Part shown: piece after piece, positions 1 through 8,286 of the stretch
How the letters are laid out: each line of letters opens with the position of its first letter
Numbering within the stretch: position 1 is the stretch's first letter
Translations under genes and position numbers: made by a program
Notes under the pieces: generated by a model
The model's input: only the letters and a program-made list of their open reading frames with translations
The model's database searches: none
Told to the model about the DNA's origin: nothing
Assembly (NCBI RefSeq): GCF_014270105.1
Contig: NZ_JACNMF010000002.1
Span: forward strand, 434,001-498,000
Length of the DNA: 64,000 nucleotides
Reading direction: 5' to 3'
Origin: Hyunsoonleella aquatilis
GTDB lineage: Bacteria; Bacteroidota; Bacteroidia; Flavobacteriales; Flavobacteriaceae

Positions 1-1299
1 CCATACGTTGCCCACAAAGTAAAGGATATCACTTTAGCCGATTGGGGAAGAAAAGAAATAGAGTTGGCCGAAGCCGAAATGCCAGGCTTAATGAGTTTGC
101 GCGAAGAGTACAAAAACTCCCAGCCATTAAAAGGTGCAAGAATTGCAGGCTGTTTACACATGACTATTCAAACGGCCGTTTTGATTGAAACTTTACAAGC
201 TTTGGGCGCAGAAGTGACCTGGAGCTCCTGCAACATCTTTTCAACTCAAGATCAGGCCGCAGCAGCTATTGCCGCCGCCGGAACGGCAGTTTACGCTTGG
301 AAAGACATGACAGAAGAAGAATTTGACTGGTGTATCGAGCAAACGCTTTTCTTTGGAGAAGACAGACAACCACTCAACATGATTTTGGATGACGGTGGCG
401 ATTTAACCAATATGGTATTGGACAAATACCCTGAATTGGCTGCAGGAATTAATGGTTTATCAGAAGAAACGACCACAGGTGTTCACAGGCTGTACGAACG
501 TGTAAAAAACGGAACCCTACCAATGCCTGCAATTAACGTAAACGATTCTGTTACAAAATCAAAGTTCGATAATAAATACGGATGTAAAGAAAGTGCCGTG
601 GATGCCATTCGTCGGGCTACGGATGTAATGTTGGCTGGAAAACGCGTTACAGTTTGCGGTTATGGCGATGTTGGCAAAGGTACTGCCGCATCTTTTAAAG
701 GTGCCGGAAGTATTGTAACCGTTACCGAAATTGATCCAATCTGTGCCTTACAGGCCGCCATGGACGGTTTTGAAGTAAAAAAATTGGAAACCGTAGTTGC
801 TAATTCTGATATCGTTATCACCACTACCGGAAACAAGGATATTGTGCGTGCCGAGCATTTTAAGGCGATGAAGGACAAAACCATCGTTTGTAATATTGGG
901 CACTTTGACAATGAAATTCAAATGGCTTGGCTAAACGACAACTACGGCCATACCAAAAACACCATCAAACCTCAAGTTGATAAATATACCGTTGACGGTA
1001 AAGATATTATCATACTTGCCGAAGGGCGTTTGGTAAACTTAGGTTGCGCCACCGGCCACCCAAGTTTTGTGATGAGTAACTCGTTTACCAACCAAACCTT
1101 GGCGCAAATTGAGCTTTGGAACAATGCAGATGCCTATAACAACGAAGTTTATATGCTTCCAAAGCATTTGGATGAAAAAGTAGCAAAACTGCATTTAGAA
1201 AAAATTGGAGTGGAGCTTACAGAACTTAAAGAAGACCAGGCAGCGTACATTGGTGTATCGGTCCAGGGGCCTTATAAGCCTGAGCACTATAGGTATTAA
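1..1299 (+). CDS. ahcY: Adenosylhomocysteinase (SAH hydrolase), 5'-truncated by window edge
   Basis: It hydrolyses S-adenosylhomocysteine to adenosine and homocysteine, relieving product inhibition of methyltransferases (cytoplasm, NAD-dependent). The reading frame is open from base 1, giving 432 visible residues; the family is about 435-440 residues, so only the first few are missing. Visible hallmarks are the Rossmann motif GYGDVGKG (bases 658-681), the CNIGHFDNE segment (bases 892-918) and the canonical C-terminus ending KPEHYRY. An ATG does not open the visible frame, so the real start lies left of the window. A terminator hairpin follows at 1359-1392. The call is very secure. Confidence 0.97.
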   Translation, partial: PYVAHKVKDITLADWGRKEIELAEAEMPGLMSLREEYKNSQPLKGARIAGCLHMTIQTAVLIETLQALGAEVTWSSCNIFSTQDQAAAAIAAAGTAVYAWKDMTEEEFDWCIEQTLFFGEDRQPLNMILDDGGDLTNMVLDKYPELAAGINGLSEETTTGVHRLYERVKNGTLPMPAINVNDSVTKSKFDNKYGCKESAVDAIRRATDVMLAGKRVTVCGYGDVGKGTAASFKGAGSIVTVTEIDPICALQAAMDGFEVKKLETVVANSDIVITTTGNKDIVRAEHFKAMKDKTIVCNIGHFDNEIQMAWLNDNYGHTKNTIKPQVDKYTVDGKDIIILAEGRLVNLGCATGHPSFVMSNSFTNQTLAQIELWNNADAYNNEVYMLPKHLDEKVAKLHLEKIGVELTELKEDQAAYIGVSVQGPYKPEHYRY

Positions 1300-1312
1300 G
1301 AATTCCTTTGAC

Positions 1313-1328
1313 CCCGATAGCTATCGGG
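1313..1328. repeat. 16-bp perfect palindrome CCCGATAG/CTATCGGG (dispersed family)
   Basis: The sequence CCCGATAGCTATCGGG lies just after the ahcY stop codon. The same palindrome occurs at 12315-12330 and 53872-53887, and close variants lie at 18039-18054 and 18082-18097. All copies are intergenic. It could form a hairpin in RNA from either strand. Confidence 0.85.
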
Positions 1329-1358
1329 AGGAATCTCAAATTCCAAATAATAACAATC

Positions 1359-1392
1359 AAATCCCAAGCAACACTGTTTGGGATTTTTTTTA
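1359..1392 (+). terminator. Rho-independent terminator after ahcY
   Basis: AAATCCCAA (1359-1367) pairs with TTGGGATTT (1378-1386) across a 10-nt loop and is followed by a T tract (to 1391). It ends the ahcY transcript. Confidence 0.8.
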
Positions 1393-1482
1393 TTTGGGCG
1401 TTCCCCACAAGGGGTCGGGCTTTCACTACTCAATCCCTCCTGCGTCGGGGATTTCAAACAGGCCGTTCAATCCCTAACGCGG
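1393..1482. repeat. Structured dispersed intergenic element, copy A
   Basis: This 90-bp element begins TTTGGGCGTT and ends ATCCCTAACGCGG. Relatives lie at 15012-15131 and 25215-25310. Possible stems: P1 GCGTT (1398-1402) with AACGC (1476-1480); P2 CCCC (1403-1406) with GGGG (1411-1414); P3 AATCCC (1432-1437) with GGGATT (1448-1453). The P3 bases differ in copy B but still pair. It fills most of the roughly 300-bp gap between ahcY and the methyltransferase gene; the remainder (1483-1601) is A+T-rich with nothing else recognised. Confidence 0.8.
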
Positions 1483-1601
1483 AAAAACGCAAAAGACAAC
1501 ATTTTCACGTTGTTAAAAACCAGTTTAATAATTAGTCAAATTCTTCTTTTCTAATTAAAAATAACCTCATATATTTATAACCATATATAAGGTTGTATAA
1601 T

Positions 1602-2870
1602 ATGGTTATAAAAAATTACTATTCTGTTTCCGAGGCCGCAGAAATACTGGGTAAAAACCCTGAAACTTTAAGACGATGGGACAACGAAGATAAGCTAAAA
1701 GCTGTTCGTGAGCCCATGAGCAACTACCGGGTTTATAAAAAAGAACAGTTAGAAATATTTCCAGAATTCAAATCTTATTTCAATACCATTGATGTTGGAA
1801 ATTTTGTAAATCCCCAAAAAGATTATAACGTACTGGAGCTTTTTGCAGGCGCAGGAGGCTTAGCCATTGGCTTGGAACAAGCAGGCATTAAATGCAAGGC
1901 ATTAAACGAAAATGATAAATGGGCCTGTAAAACATTAAGAAAAAATCGTCCGGAGTGGGATGTGATAGAGGACGATGTTAGAAATATAGACTTCACGGAT
2001 TTTAATGGTCAAGTCGATATTGTTACTGGTGGCTTCCCATGCCAAGCTTTTAGTTATGCCGGAAAAAAACTAGGGCTTGAAGACGCTCGTGGCACGTTGT
2101 TCTATGAATTTGCAAGAGCTGTCCAGGAAACCCAACCAAAAATTTGTGTTGGAGAAAATGTCCGAGGTTTATTGAGCCATGACGGTGGAAAAACTTTAGA
2201 TGGCATGATTTCAATTTTAGATGAAATAGGATATAATGTGGTAACGCCCGTCAAAGTTTTAAAAGCCATCCATTACAATGTGCCTCAAAAAAGAGAGCGC
2301 CTCATTTTAGTAGCCATTAGAAAAGATATTGATATTACATATAACTACCCTAAACCCTTTTCCGAAATATACACTTTAAAAGATGCCCTGAAAAAAGGTA
2401 AATTGTTTGAGAAGAATGTTCCAAAATCTGAAGGATCCAAATATCCAGAACATAAAAAAAGAGTTTTAGATTTAGTACCTCCGAAAGGTTATTGGCGGGA
2501 TTTGCCACTCGATATTCAGAAGGAATATATGCAAAAGAGTTTTTATTTAGGCGGAGGAAAAACAGGAATGGCCAGGCGCATTGGCTGGGACGAACCATGC
2601 TTAACCCTTACTTGCAGCCCAGCCCAAAAACAAACCGAGCGATGCCACCCAGACGAAACTAGGCCTTTTACGGTAAGAGAATATGCAAGGATACAAACCT
2701 TCCCCGACGAATGGGTTTTCGAAGGTTCGGTATCTCAACAGTACAAACAGATTGGGAACGCAGTACCAGTAAATTTGGCTAAGGAAATTGGATATTCAAT
2801 TATATCTTTTTTGAACAAAGTAGAGTTAAATCAACTCAAAATAAATGGTGAAAAATTAGTAGCAATTTAG
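1602..2870 (+). CDS. DNA (cytosine-5) methyltransferase with N-terminal MerR/excisionase-type helix-turn-helix
   Basis: This enzyme transfers a methyl group from SAM to cytosine C5 and protects host DNA from the neighbouring nuclease. The 422-residue protein starts with a DNA-binding fold (SVSEAAEILGKNPETLRRW, about residues 8-26), often found fused to this family. The catalytic part follows: motif I FAGAGG (81-86), motif IV GGFPCQ with nucleophile Cys147, motif VI ENVRG (185-189), QKRERL (motif VIII), and a C-terminal IGNAVP motif X. A TTG at 1593 is in frame, but ATG at 1602 is preferred. It is convergent with the nuclease gene, with 7 bp between stops. The N-terminal helix-turn-helix could also regulate its own promoter (inference). 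Confidence 0.95.
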   Translation: MVIKNYYSVSEAAEILGKNPETLRRWDNEDKLKAVREPMSNYRVYKKEQLEIFPEFKSYFNTIDVGNFVNPQKDYNVLELFAGAGGLAIGLEQAGIKCKALNENDKWACKTLRKNRPEWDVIEDDVRNIDFTDFNGQVDIVTGGFPCQAFSYAGKKLGLEDARGTLFYEFARAVQETQPKICVGENVRGLLSHDGGKTLDGMISILDEIGYNVVTPVKVLKAIHYNVPQKRERLILVAIRKDIDITYNYPKPFSEIYTLKDALKKGKLFEKNVPKSEGSKYPEHKKRVLDLVPPKGYWRDLPLDIQKEYMQKSFYLGGGKTGMARRIGWDEPCLTLTCSPAQKQTERCHPDETRPFTVREYARIQTFPDEWVFEGSVSQQYKQIGNAVPVNLAKEIGYSIISFLNKVELNQLKINGEKLVAI

Positions 2871-2877
2871 ACGCATA

Positions 2878-3606
2878 TTATTTATTGAAAGTACTCGATG
2901 GATATACTTCTTCAATTTCTTTTGCCAACTTAGAAATTGCCTGCTCAAGAATTTTGGATCCATCAATTTCAAGGGCAACCTCTCCAACCGCATTGGACAA
3001 TTTGAAATAAAAGTCCTCTTCTCCAGTAAGATGGAACCAAAACTCTTTTCCAACCATGACTGGAAATTCTTTATGGATGTTCTTGTAATGAGTACTTAAT
3101 TCATTTTCATTTCCGTATAAAACACCTACCACCATATCACCCAATCTAACATCCAAATTATTTGTTCTAGCCAAATTTTTAACAGCCTGAAAATGGTCTG
3201 TCACAGTTTTCACGTCGTCCTTATTTATTGTATTTGGGCCAGATTTAATTTGACAATACTTTTTTCTACCGTCAAGTGCATCAATAAATTCGATATCAAT
3301 ACCCTGAACCACACTACCCATCATTCCATCAAACAATTCTGAAATCATTTTCTGAACTTTACTACCAAAAGTCGTGGTAATCGAAGTGCTTAAAAGCCTT
3401 GGGTACAAAAGGGCCTTAGCAAAACTACGTGGAGTGGAATTTCCTTCCAAAAAATTAGCTAAATAGGCCAACAAGAATGGATTTATCTTATATGATTTCA
3501 AAGAACTTGCTCTATTAACCGCACCATCAAGGTGAGCATGAACTATTTCATTTCTAAAAAACTCTTTAGCATTATGCAATATTCTTTCTCTTTGAATATC
3601 ATTCAT
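2878..3606 (-). CDS. Type II restriction endonuclease, Eco47II-like (predicted GGNCC specificity)
   Basis: The 242-residue protein is predicted to cut unmethylated DNA at the site protected by the adjacent methyltransferase. It carries a PD-(D/E)XK-type core: GIDIEF with Asp104, then YCQIKSGPNTINKDD with Gln119-x-Lys121. The QIKSGPNTINKDD string is what I associate with the Eco47II/Sau96I-type family, whose known members cut GGNCC. The specificity is therefore inference from memory of the family and not visible in the sequence. The gene sits between the convergent methyltransferase and the divergent Vsr gene; its start is 19 bp from the Vsr start, suggesting a shared control region. Confidence 0.8.
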   Translation of the reverse strand: MNDIQRERILHNAKEFFRNEIVHAHLDGAVNRASSLKSYKINPFLLAYLANFLEGNSTPRSFAKALLYPRLLSTSITTTFGSKVQKMISELFDGMMGSVVQGIDIEFIDALDGRKKYCQIKSGPNTINKDDVKTVTDHFQAVKNLARTNNLDVRLGDMVVGVLYGNENELSTHYKNIHKEFPVMVGKEFWFHLTGEEDFYFKLSNAVGEVALEIDGSKILEQAISKLAKEIEEVYPSSTFNK

Positions 3607-3625
3607 AATTAATTAATTTTAATTG

Positions 3626-4108
3626 ATGTCAAGTAATTACGAAGATAGCAAAATAAAAGTCCCAAGGTTCAACGAGGAATCCGGTTTTTATACCACTAAA
3701 AAACGCTCAAAAATGATGAGCAAAATTAGGGGTAAAAACACAAAACCGGAACTGCTTTTCCGAAAGGCACTTTGGAAAAAAGGGGTGCGCTATCGGGTGG
3801 ACAGCAAAACCCTTCCAGGGAAACCCGATGTGTCCATCAAAAAATACAGATTGGCCATTTTTATTGATGGGGAATATTGGCACGGCTACAATTGGAACGA
3901 ACGCAAACCTAAGCTAAAAACCAATCGCGGATTTTGGATCCCGAAAATTGAGCGCAATATGCAACGGGATAAAGAGGTGAATCGGCAGTTGGAAGACCTG
4001 GGTTTTACGGTATTCCGTTTTTGGTCAAAAGAAGTAACAAACGATTTAGAAAGGTGTATCAACGATGTGCTAAAATATTTGGATATTGGCGATATTACCA
4101 TCCAGTAA
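3626..4108 (+). CDS. vsr: Very-short-patch-repair (Vsr)-like DNA mismatch endonuclease
   Basis: Vsr enzymes nick 5' of T in T:G mismatches created by deamination of 5-methylcytosine, so the gene fits next to a cytosine methyltransferase. The 160-residue protein shows the family opening SKIRGKNTKPELLFRKALWKKG, the catalytic LPGKPDV (Asp68) and FIDGEYWHG. Escherichia coli Vsr has FTHGCFWHH here and a Cys/His zinc site; this protein has one Cys in total (ERCIND near the C-terminus), so that zinc site cannot be present. TTG at 3623 precedes the ATG at 3626; the ATG is preferred. Its last 14 bases overlap the convergent gene at 4095. Confidence 0.88.
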   Translation: MSSNYEDSKIKVPRFNEESGFYTTKKRSKMMSKIRGKNTKPELLFRKALWKKGVRYRVDSKTLPGKPDVSIKKYRLAIFIDGEYWHGYNWNERKPKLKTNRGFWIPKIERNMQRDKEVNRQLEDLGFTVFRFWSKEVTNDLERCINDVLKYLDIGDITIQ

Positions 4109-4865
4109 CCAATAATCGTCTTGCACCATTGATACCGCATTTTTGGTAATTATGATAAGCTTTAGCAGCCCGTTCCCGAATTTCCGAGTCAGTTTCACTC
4201 AAAACCCAACCATCCAAGGCCCACTTTAAAGTATAGGCTTCGGGAGACATCAATCCAGTGCTCCACAATAAGGGGTTTGCTTTTGTTTCTTCCAAATAGG
4301 GTTTGAAATAATCTTTACTAACACAGGCCAGGATGATGGCGTCCCTTTGTTTATTATTTATCGGTTCAAATTCACCTTTAACATCAAATTCCATTAAGCC
4401 GTCATGCCCAATGTAAGCCAATAAATTTGAGGCTCCACCAAATTTTAGCCGTTTCGTTCCATGTTCAATGGACACCGTGTTTCTCCCAGCTGTGGCTTCC
4501 AAGAAATCTTTAATCGCATTTTTTATATACTGGCCATCATAGGCGTCCGCCAATAAACACGTATTTGCGGTTGAATGTTTAAACAGTACACGTTCTAAAA
4601 TATGGGGTTGGGGATTTTTTACAGAAGATATAAATACCCAATCTTTGCTACGCTTAAAATAGCTTTTCAAACCAAACATGGCACCCCAATACAAATTATT
4701 TTTGGGATCCTGCCCGTTACCCAATTTAGCAGGAACTGGCACAATACCTTGATTGGCGTTATCGCATAAAGCTACGAATACATGCACGGTATTGGTTATT
4801 GGTTTTGATTGACAATAAACTGTGCAAAACGTCATCAAGATTGCAGTAAATAGTACTCGCTTCAT
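4095..4865 (-). CDS. Exported protein of unknown function with a possible caspase-fold (clan CD) His-Cys dyad
   Basis: I do not recognise a named family. The 256-residue protein has an N-terminal signal peptide (about residues 1-19). The body shows a pattern typical of caspase-fold peptidases: a hydrophobic strand ending in His (LLAYIGHDG, His154) and, about 27 residues later, a hydrophobic strand ending in Cys (AIILACVSK, Cys181), preceded by a helix (YDGQYIKNAIKDFL, 109-122) that could correspond to the one before the His strand. The assignment is inference from spacing and strand pattern only. The start ATG overlaps the stop of the upstream gene by one base (TGATG), so the two are likely translated together and act together outside the cytoplasm. 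Confidence 0.55.
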   Translation of the reverse strand: MKRVLFTAILMTFCTVYCQSKPITNTVHVFVALCDNANQGIVPVPAKLGNGQDPKNNLYWGAMFGLKSYFKRSKDWVFISSVKNPQPHILERVLFKHSTANTCLLADAYDGQYIKNAIKDFLEATAGRNTVSIEHGTKRLKFGGASNLLAYIGHDGLMEFDVKGEFEPINNKQRDAIILACVSKDYFKPYLEETKANPLLWSTGLMSPEAYTLKWALDGWVLSETDSEIRERAAKAYHNYQKCGINGARRLLVTGW

Positions 4866-5632
4866 CAGGAACTTGGGATTATTAATCTTTCATTCAATAT
4901 CCATTTTCGCATTAAATCTTTATTGGTTGTAATTTCAGCAAAAACGTAATATTTTGAGATAAAACAGGGGGAAGTTTCAGCAAGCTCAATTATCACTTTG
5001 TCATCATAATAACTTGAATGCAAAAAGTAAAGCTCATGATCCTTTATCAAAATATAACCTACATGGTTATCCAACCCTACAAAGTAAATTCCATCATCAT
5101 AAATCATATTCAATTTGCGCTTTAAATCATTAAAAGTCACATTTGAAAATTGTTTTAATTCATTTTTTGCTTGCAAAACCAGTGCTTCTATTAAACCAGC
5201 TTGTTGTGCCATCTTATAGCGGTTCAAGTTAAACCCCAAATGTTTCAAAGTTGTAGACACGAAATAACCGCAGGCAATGTGCCCCTCATTGGGTGTATTG
5301 GTATGCCCGTTAAAATCCCAGCCAGTACCGTACCAATGTGGGACTAAATTATTTAGTAATTCATTGTAAAGAAAATTGGAAGCGCTGTCTATTGCCTTAT
5401 CAGGCGCTTCAATATACAATTCTCTGAAGCCAGCTCTTTTGGAAAGAATATTAGTTTTCAAAACGGCGTAGTCCCCTGTTTTGTTAAAATTAATGCCTAA
5501 TTTTAAACTATCTAAAATCGGGAAATCGACAAATTTTTTCTTTACAGTAGCCAATTGAGGTATGTTTTCAATAGCTTCGGTTTTTTTAGTTTCATGGCAA
5601 CCAAAAAACATAATTAAAATCGATATGAGCAC
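4865..5632 (-). CDS. Lipoprotein with NlpC/P60-like cysteine hydrolase features
   Basis: The 255-residue protein begins with a short hydrophobic signal ending in a lipobox (MFFGC, Cys12). The core has IACGYFV (Cys121) and, later, LDNHVGYILI (His190) followed by strand-rich sequence, the Cys-then-His order of NlpC/P60 or papain-like enzymes that cleave peptidoglycan peptides or amide bonds. GTG at 5632 is the only usual start; it gives an unusually short signal without basic residues, and the open frame extends 10 codons further up without ATG, so the true start is uncertain. It is coupled by a 1-bp overlap to the next gene. The substrate is unknown. Confidence 0.6.
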   Translation of the reverse strand: MLISILIMFFGCHETKKTEAIENIPQLATVKKKFVDFPILDSLKLGINFNKTGDYAVLKTNILSKRAGFRELYIEAPDKAIDSASNFLYNELLNNLVPHWYGTGWDFNGHTNTPNEGHIACGYFVSTTLKHLGFNLNRYKMAQQAGLIEALVLQAKNELKQFSNVTFNDLKRKLNMIYDDGIYFVGLDNHVGYILIKDHELYFLHSSYYDDKVIIELAETSPCFISKYYVFAEITTNKDLMRKWILNERLIIPSS

Positions 5633-5725
5633 TACTGACCTAATAAAAATGGGGTTGAATTATTATCATAACTCAAACCCATCAAACAATATTGTTTAGC
5701 GAAAGTGTTTGCAGGTATGTTTAAC

Positions 5726-7816
5726 CTAATCGCTTTTTGGATGTACCAAGTGCATTTCATCAACAAGATGCTTGGCTCCAGCAAATTTATCAATGACGAA
5801 AAGAACATACCTTAAGTCTACCATGATATTTCTACATATCTCAGGATCATAGTAAATATCGCTCATTGTACCTTCCCAAACGCGATCAAAGTTTAAACCC
5901 ACCAGATTTCCTTCAGCATCAATAGCTGGGCTTCCGGAATTACCTCCAGTGGTGTGGTTTGTACCAAGGAAACATACTGGCAATTTGCCATCTTTATCGG
6001 CGTATTGGCCATAATCATTTGTGCTGTATAACGCTCTTAACTTTTCTGGCACATCAAATTCGTAATCGCCAGGAATATATTTTTCTATCACACCGTCCAA
6101 AAAAGTCGTAGGATGATAGTACACAGCATCTCTAGGCGAATATCCTTTTACTTTCCCATAAGTAACCCGCAAGGTACCATTAGCATCAGGGAAATAAGGT
6201 TCCTCAGGCATAACATCCATGAGTGCAGCCATGTATTGTTTTTGAATTTCATTTATTTGAGTATTAATTTCCTGAAATTTAGGCTCAATGTTCATAAAAA
6301 ATTCCAAAACCATTGGTTTGGCATATTTGTAGGCCGGATCGGCATTTAATTTCTTTAAAACGGTTTTAGAATTGCCTTCCAATAATTCCAGTGCCTTATC
6401 CAAATCTGTAAACGCTGTTTGGTCATAAATTGAAACATCAACATCTGTTGTATACAATGGCATCACAGCTTCAAACACACCCCTATCCAAATCTACATTA
6501 TAATTTTTATGAATCCCTTTTAATCTATTGATCATTGCCGTTCTGGCCTTTTCAAAAGCTTCTTTCCCATTGCCAGTTGCATTCTCCATTTGCGCCATAC
6601 GGAACATCATTTGCATGAGCTCATTGGTTCTTAAAAACACCTCAATGAAACTATTCCTTTTGACATTTACAGCCTCAAATTGCCCATAAAGCTGTTCAAA
6701 TTCCGATAGGATTTCACCATATTCGGCGGTCTTCCCTTGGGCTTTCAATGCCTTTGTAAACTCATCCTGAAATTCATTCTTAATTTGAATTGCCCCACTG
6801 CGCCGGATACCTTGATTTTCACCAATCCATTTTTTCCAGGAATTGGCCATTCGGGCCTGCTTAGAGGCATATTGAATTCGTATTTCATCATTTTGTTTCA
6901 TGTACCCATCAATTACTTTCAAAGCTGCCTCCCGAATGGCTATTCTCGCAGGGTTCAATTTTTGGGTAATCTGCTCAATGGCTACTGCTGGCAAATATTC
7001 ATTGGTACGGCCCGGGAAACCAAAAACCATTGTAAAATCATTTTCTTCAACACCATCTAATGAAATTGGAAAGAAATGCTTGGGCGTGTAAGGCACGTTT
7101 TTTTCACTGTAAGTCGCCGGCCTATTATTTTCATCCGCATAAATCCTAAAAAGAGAAAAGTCTCCTGTGTGTCTTGGCCAAACCCAATTATCGGTATCGC
7201 TACCAAACTTACCGATACTGGACGGCGGGGCACCAACCAGGCGAATATCATCAAACCGCTCCGTAACAAACAGAAAATATTGATTTCCTTTGAAAAAGGG
7301 TTTAATCTTTATTCCCTGCCATGCTTCTTTCTCTACCCGTTTTTCAACCTTGTTTCGGTTAATGTCAATTTTTGATTGTCGTTCTTTTGAATTCAAGTCG
7401 TCCGTTACGCCTTCAAGTACCGCTTCGGTTACGTCCTCTATCCTCACAATAAACTCTACAAACAGGCCTTTATTTGGGATTTCGTCCTTTAAAGACATGG
7501 CCCAAAAACCGTTTTTTGTATAATCATTTTCTAATGAAGAGTGGGATTGAATTTGGCTATAACCACAATGATGATTTGTAAGGAGCAATCCTTTGGGAGA
7601 AATAACCTCACTCGTGCATCCCCCGTTAAAGTGTCCTGTAGCATCCTTAAGGCTTGAGTTGTTAATATCATAAATATCCTTTGCGGATAATTTACTGCCC
7701 AAATTTTGCATTTCAGTTTCATTCATCCCCTCTAACAAAGAAGGAATCCACATCCCGCCTTGTTGGGCAGACACCTGAAAAACAATAAAAAACAAAAGAA
7801 GTTTAAGAAATCGCAT
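5726..7816 (-). CDS. S46 family dipeptidyl peptidase, DPP11-type (acidic P1 specificity predicted)
   Basis: It removes dipeptides from the N-terminus of peptides in the periplasm. The 696-residue protein has a signal peptide ending VSAQ (residue 18). The chymotrypsin-like triad is visible: His83 in TNHHCG, Asp219 in RHTGDF and Ser627 in GGNSGSP. Eighteen residues after the catalytic Ser lies Arg645 (NFDRVWEG). In Porphyromonas gingivalis enzymes the equivalent position 673 is Arg or Ser in DPP11, which prefers Asp/Glu at P1, and Gly in DPP7. This predicts Asp/Glu specificity. It is monocistronic as far as can be seen. Confidence 0.93.
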   Translation of the reverse strand: MRFLKLLLFFIVFQVSAQQGGMWIPSLLEGMNETEMQNLGSKLSAKDIYDINNSSLKDATGHFNGGCTSEVISPKGLLLTNHHCGYSQIQSHSSLENDYTKNGFWAMSLKDEIPNKGLFVEFIVRIEDVTEAVLEGVTDDLNSKERQSKIDINRNKVEKRVEKEAWQGIKIKPFFKGNQYFLFVTERFDDIRLVGAPPSSIGKFGSDTDNWVWPRHTGDFSLFRIYADENNRPATYSEKNVPYTPKHFFPISLDGVEENDFTMVFGFPGRTNEYLPAVAIEQITQKLNPARIAIREAALKVIDGYMKQNDEIRIQYASKQARMANSWKKWIGENQGIRRSGAIQIKNEFQDEFTKALKAQGKTAEYGEILSEFEQLYGQFEAVNVKRNSFIEVFLRTNELMQMMFRMAQMENATGNGKEAFEKARTAMINRLKGIHKNYNVDLDRGVFEAVMPLYTTDVDVSIYDQTAFTDLDKALELLEGNSKTVLKKLNADPAYKYAKPMVLEFFMNIEPKFQEINTQINEIQKQYMAALMDVMPEEPYFPDANGTLRVTYGKVKGYSPRDAVYYHPTTFLDGVIEKYIPGDYEFDVPEKLRALYSTNDYGQYADKDGKLPVCFLGTNHTTGGNSGSPAIDAEGNLVGLNFDRVWEGTMSDIYYDPEICRNIMVDLRYVLFVIDKFAGAKHLVDEMHLVHPKSD

Positions 7817-7918
7817 AGTTTCTTTTTTATCAAGGTAAAGATAAAAAAGATACTATAGGAATTATTGCTTAAGGCGTGTTAAAAAAAGAAAGTATTTAGG
7901 GCTATAAAAAAGAAGTAT

Positions 7919-8191
7919 TTACTCGTCCACCAAATCTTCTTCAAAATACCACCAAAGGCTGGAATCAATGGATTGTTTCATTTTATTAATATCCACGTCC
8001 TCCTTTAAGAACACGGTAATATTTTCATTGCTTCTGTTCTGTCCGATACTTTCCCGAATTTCAATCTCTTCAATTTCCTTGAAATGCTCCAAATGCTTTT
8101 TCACACGTGCGTCCAAAGATTCGTCGCTCAAGAAAATCTTGATGGTAGGTTGCGTCGGGGAATTCCTTATTTCTGATCTAAATGGTAGCAT
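7919..8191 (-). CDS. Small conserved-looking hypothetical protein
   Basis: I do not recognise this protein. From the ATG at 8191 it is 90 residues, acidic, with an amphipathic middle (ARVKKHLEHFKEIEEIEIRE) and the C-terminal SLWWYFEEDLVDE. There are no membrane segments. An in-frame TTG at 8212 would add seven residues but the ATG is preferred. It stands alone between the S46 peptidase and a divergent DinB-like gene. Confidence 0.55.
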   Translation of the reverse strand: MLPFRSEIRNSPTQPTIKIFLSDESLDARVKKHLEHFKEIEEIEIRESIGQNRSNENITVFLKEDVDINKMKQSIDSSLWWYFEEDLVDE

Positions 8192-8286
8192 AAGCACAAA
8201 TTTTAAAGTCAAACATGGTCATAAATTGCAAATGCAATACCCTAAAGTTAATAATTTATTTTCATTTTATATCACTAAATTAGAGC

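Noticed and set aside
1393-1482. Insertion sequence or MITE with target duplication
   Set aside because: No transposase in the window and no clear direct repeats flank any of the three copies; kept as a structured repeat.
1205-1535. Open frames across the ahcY 3' end and spacer
   Set aside because: They overlap ahcY, the palindrome, the terminator and repeat copy A; the protein has no plausible composition.
1593-1601. TTG start for the methyltransferase
   Set aside because: An ATG three codons later gives the normal family start.
6113-7523. Plus-strand frames inside the S46 peptidase gene
   Set aside because: They are antisense shadows of a gene with an intact catalytic triad.
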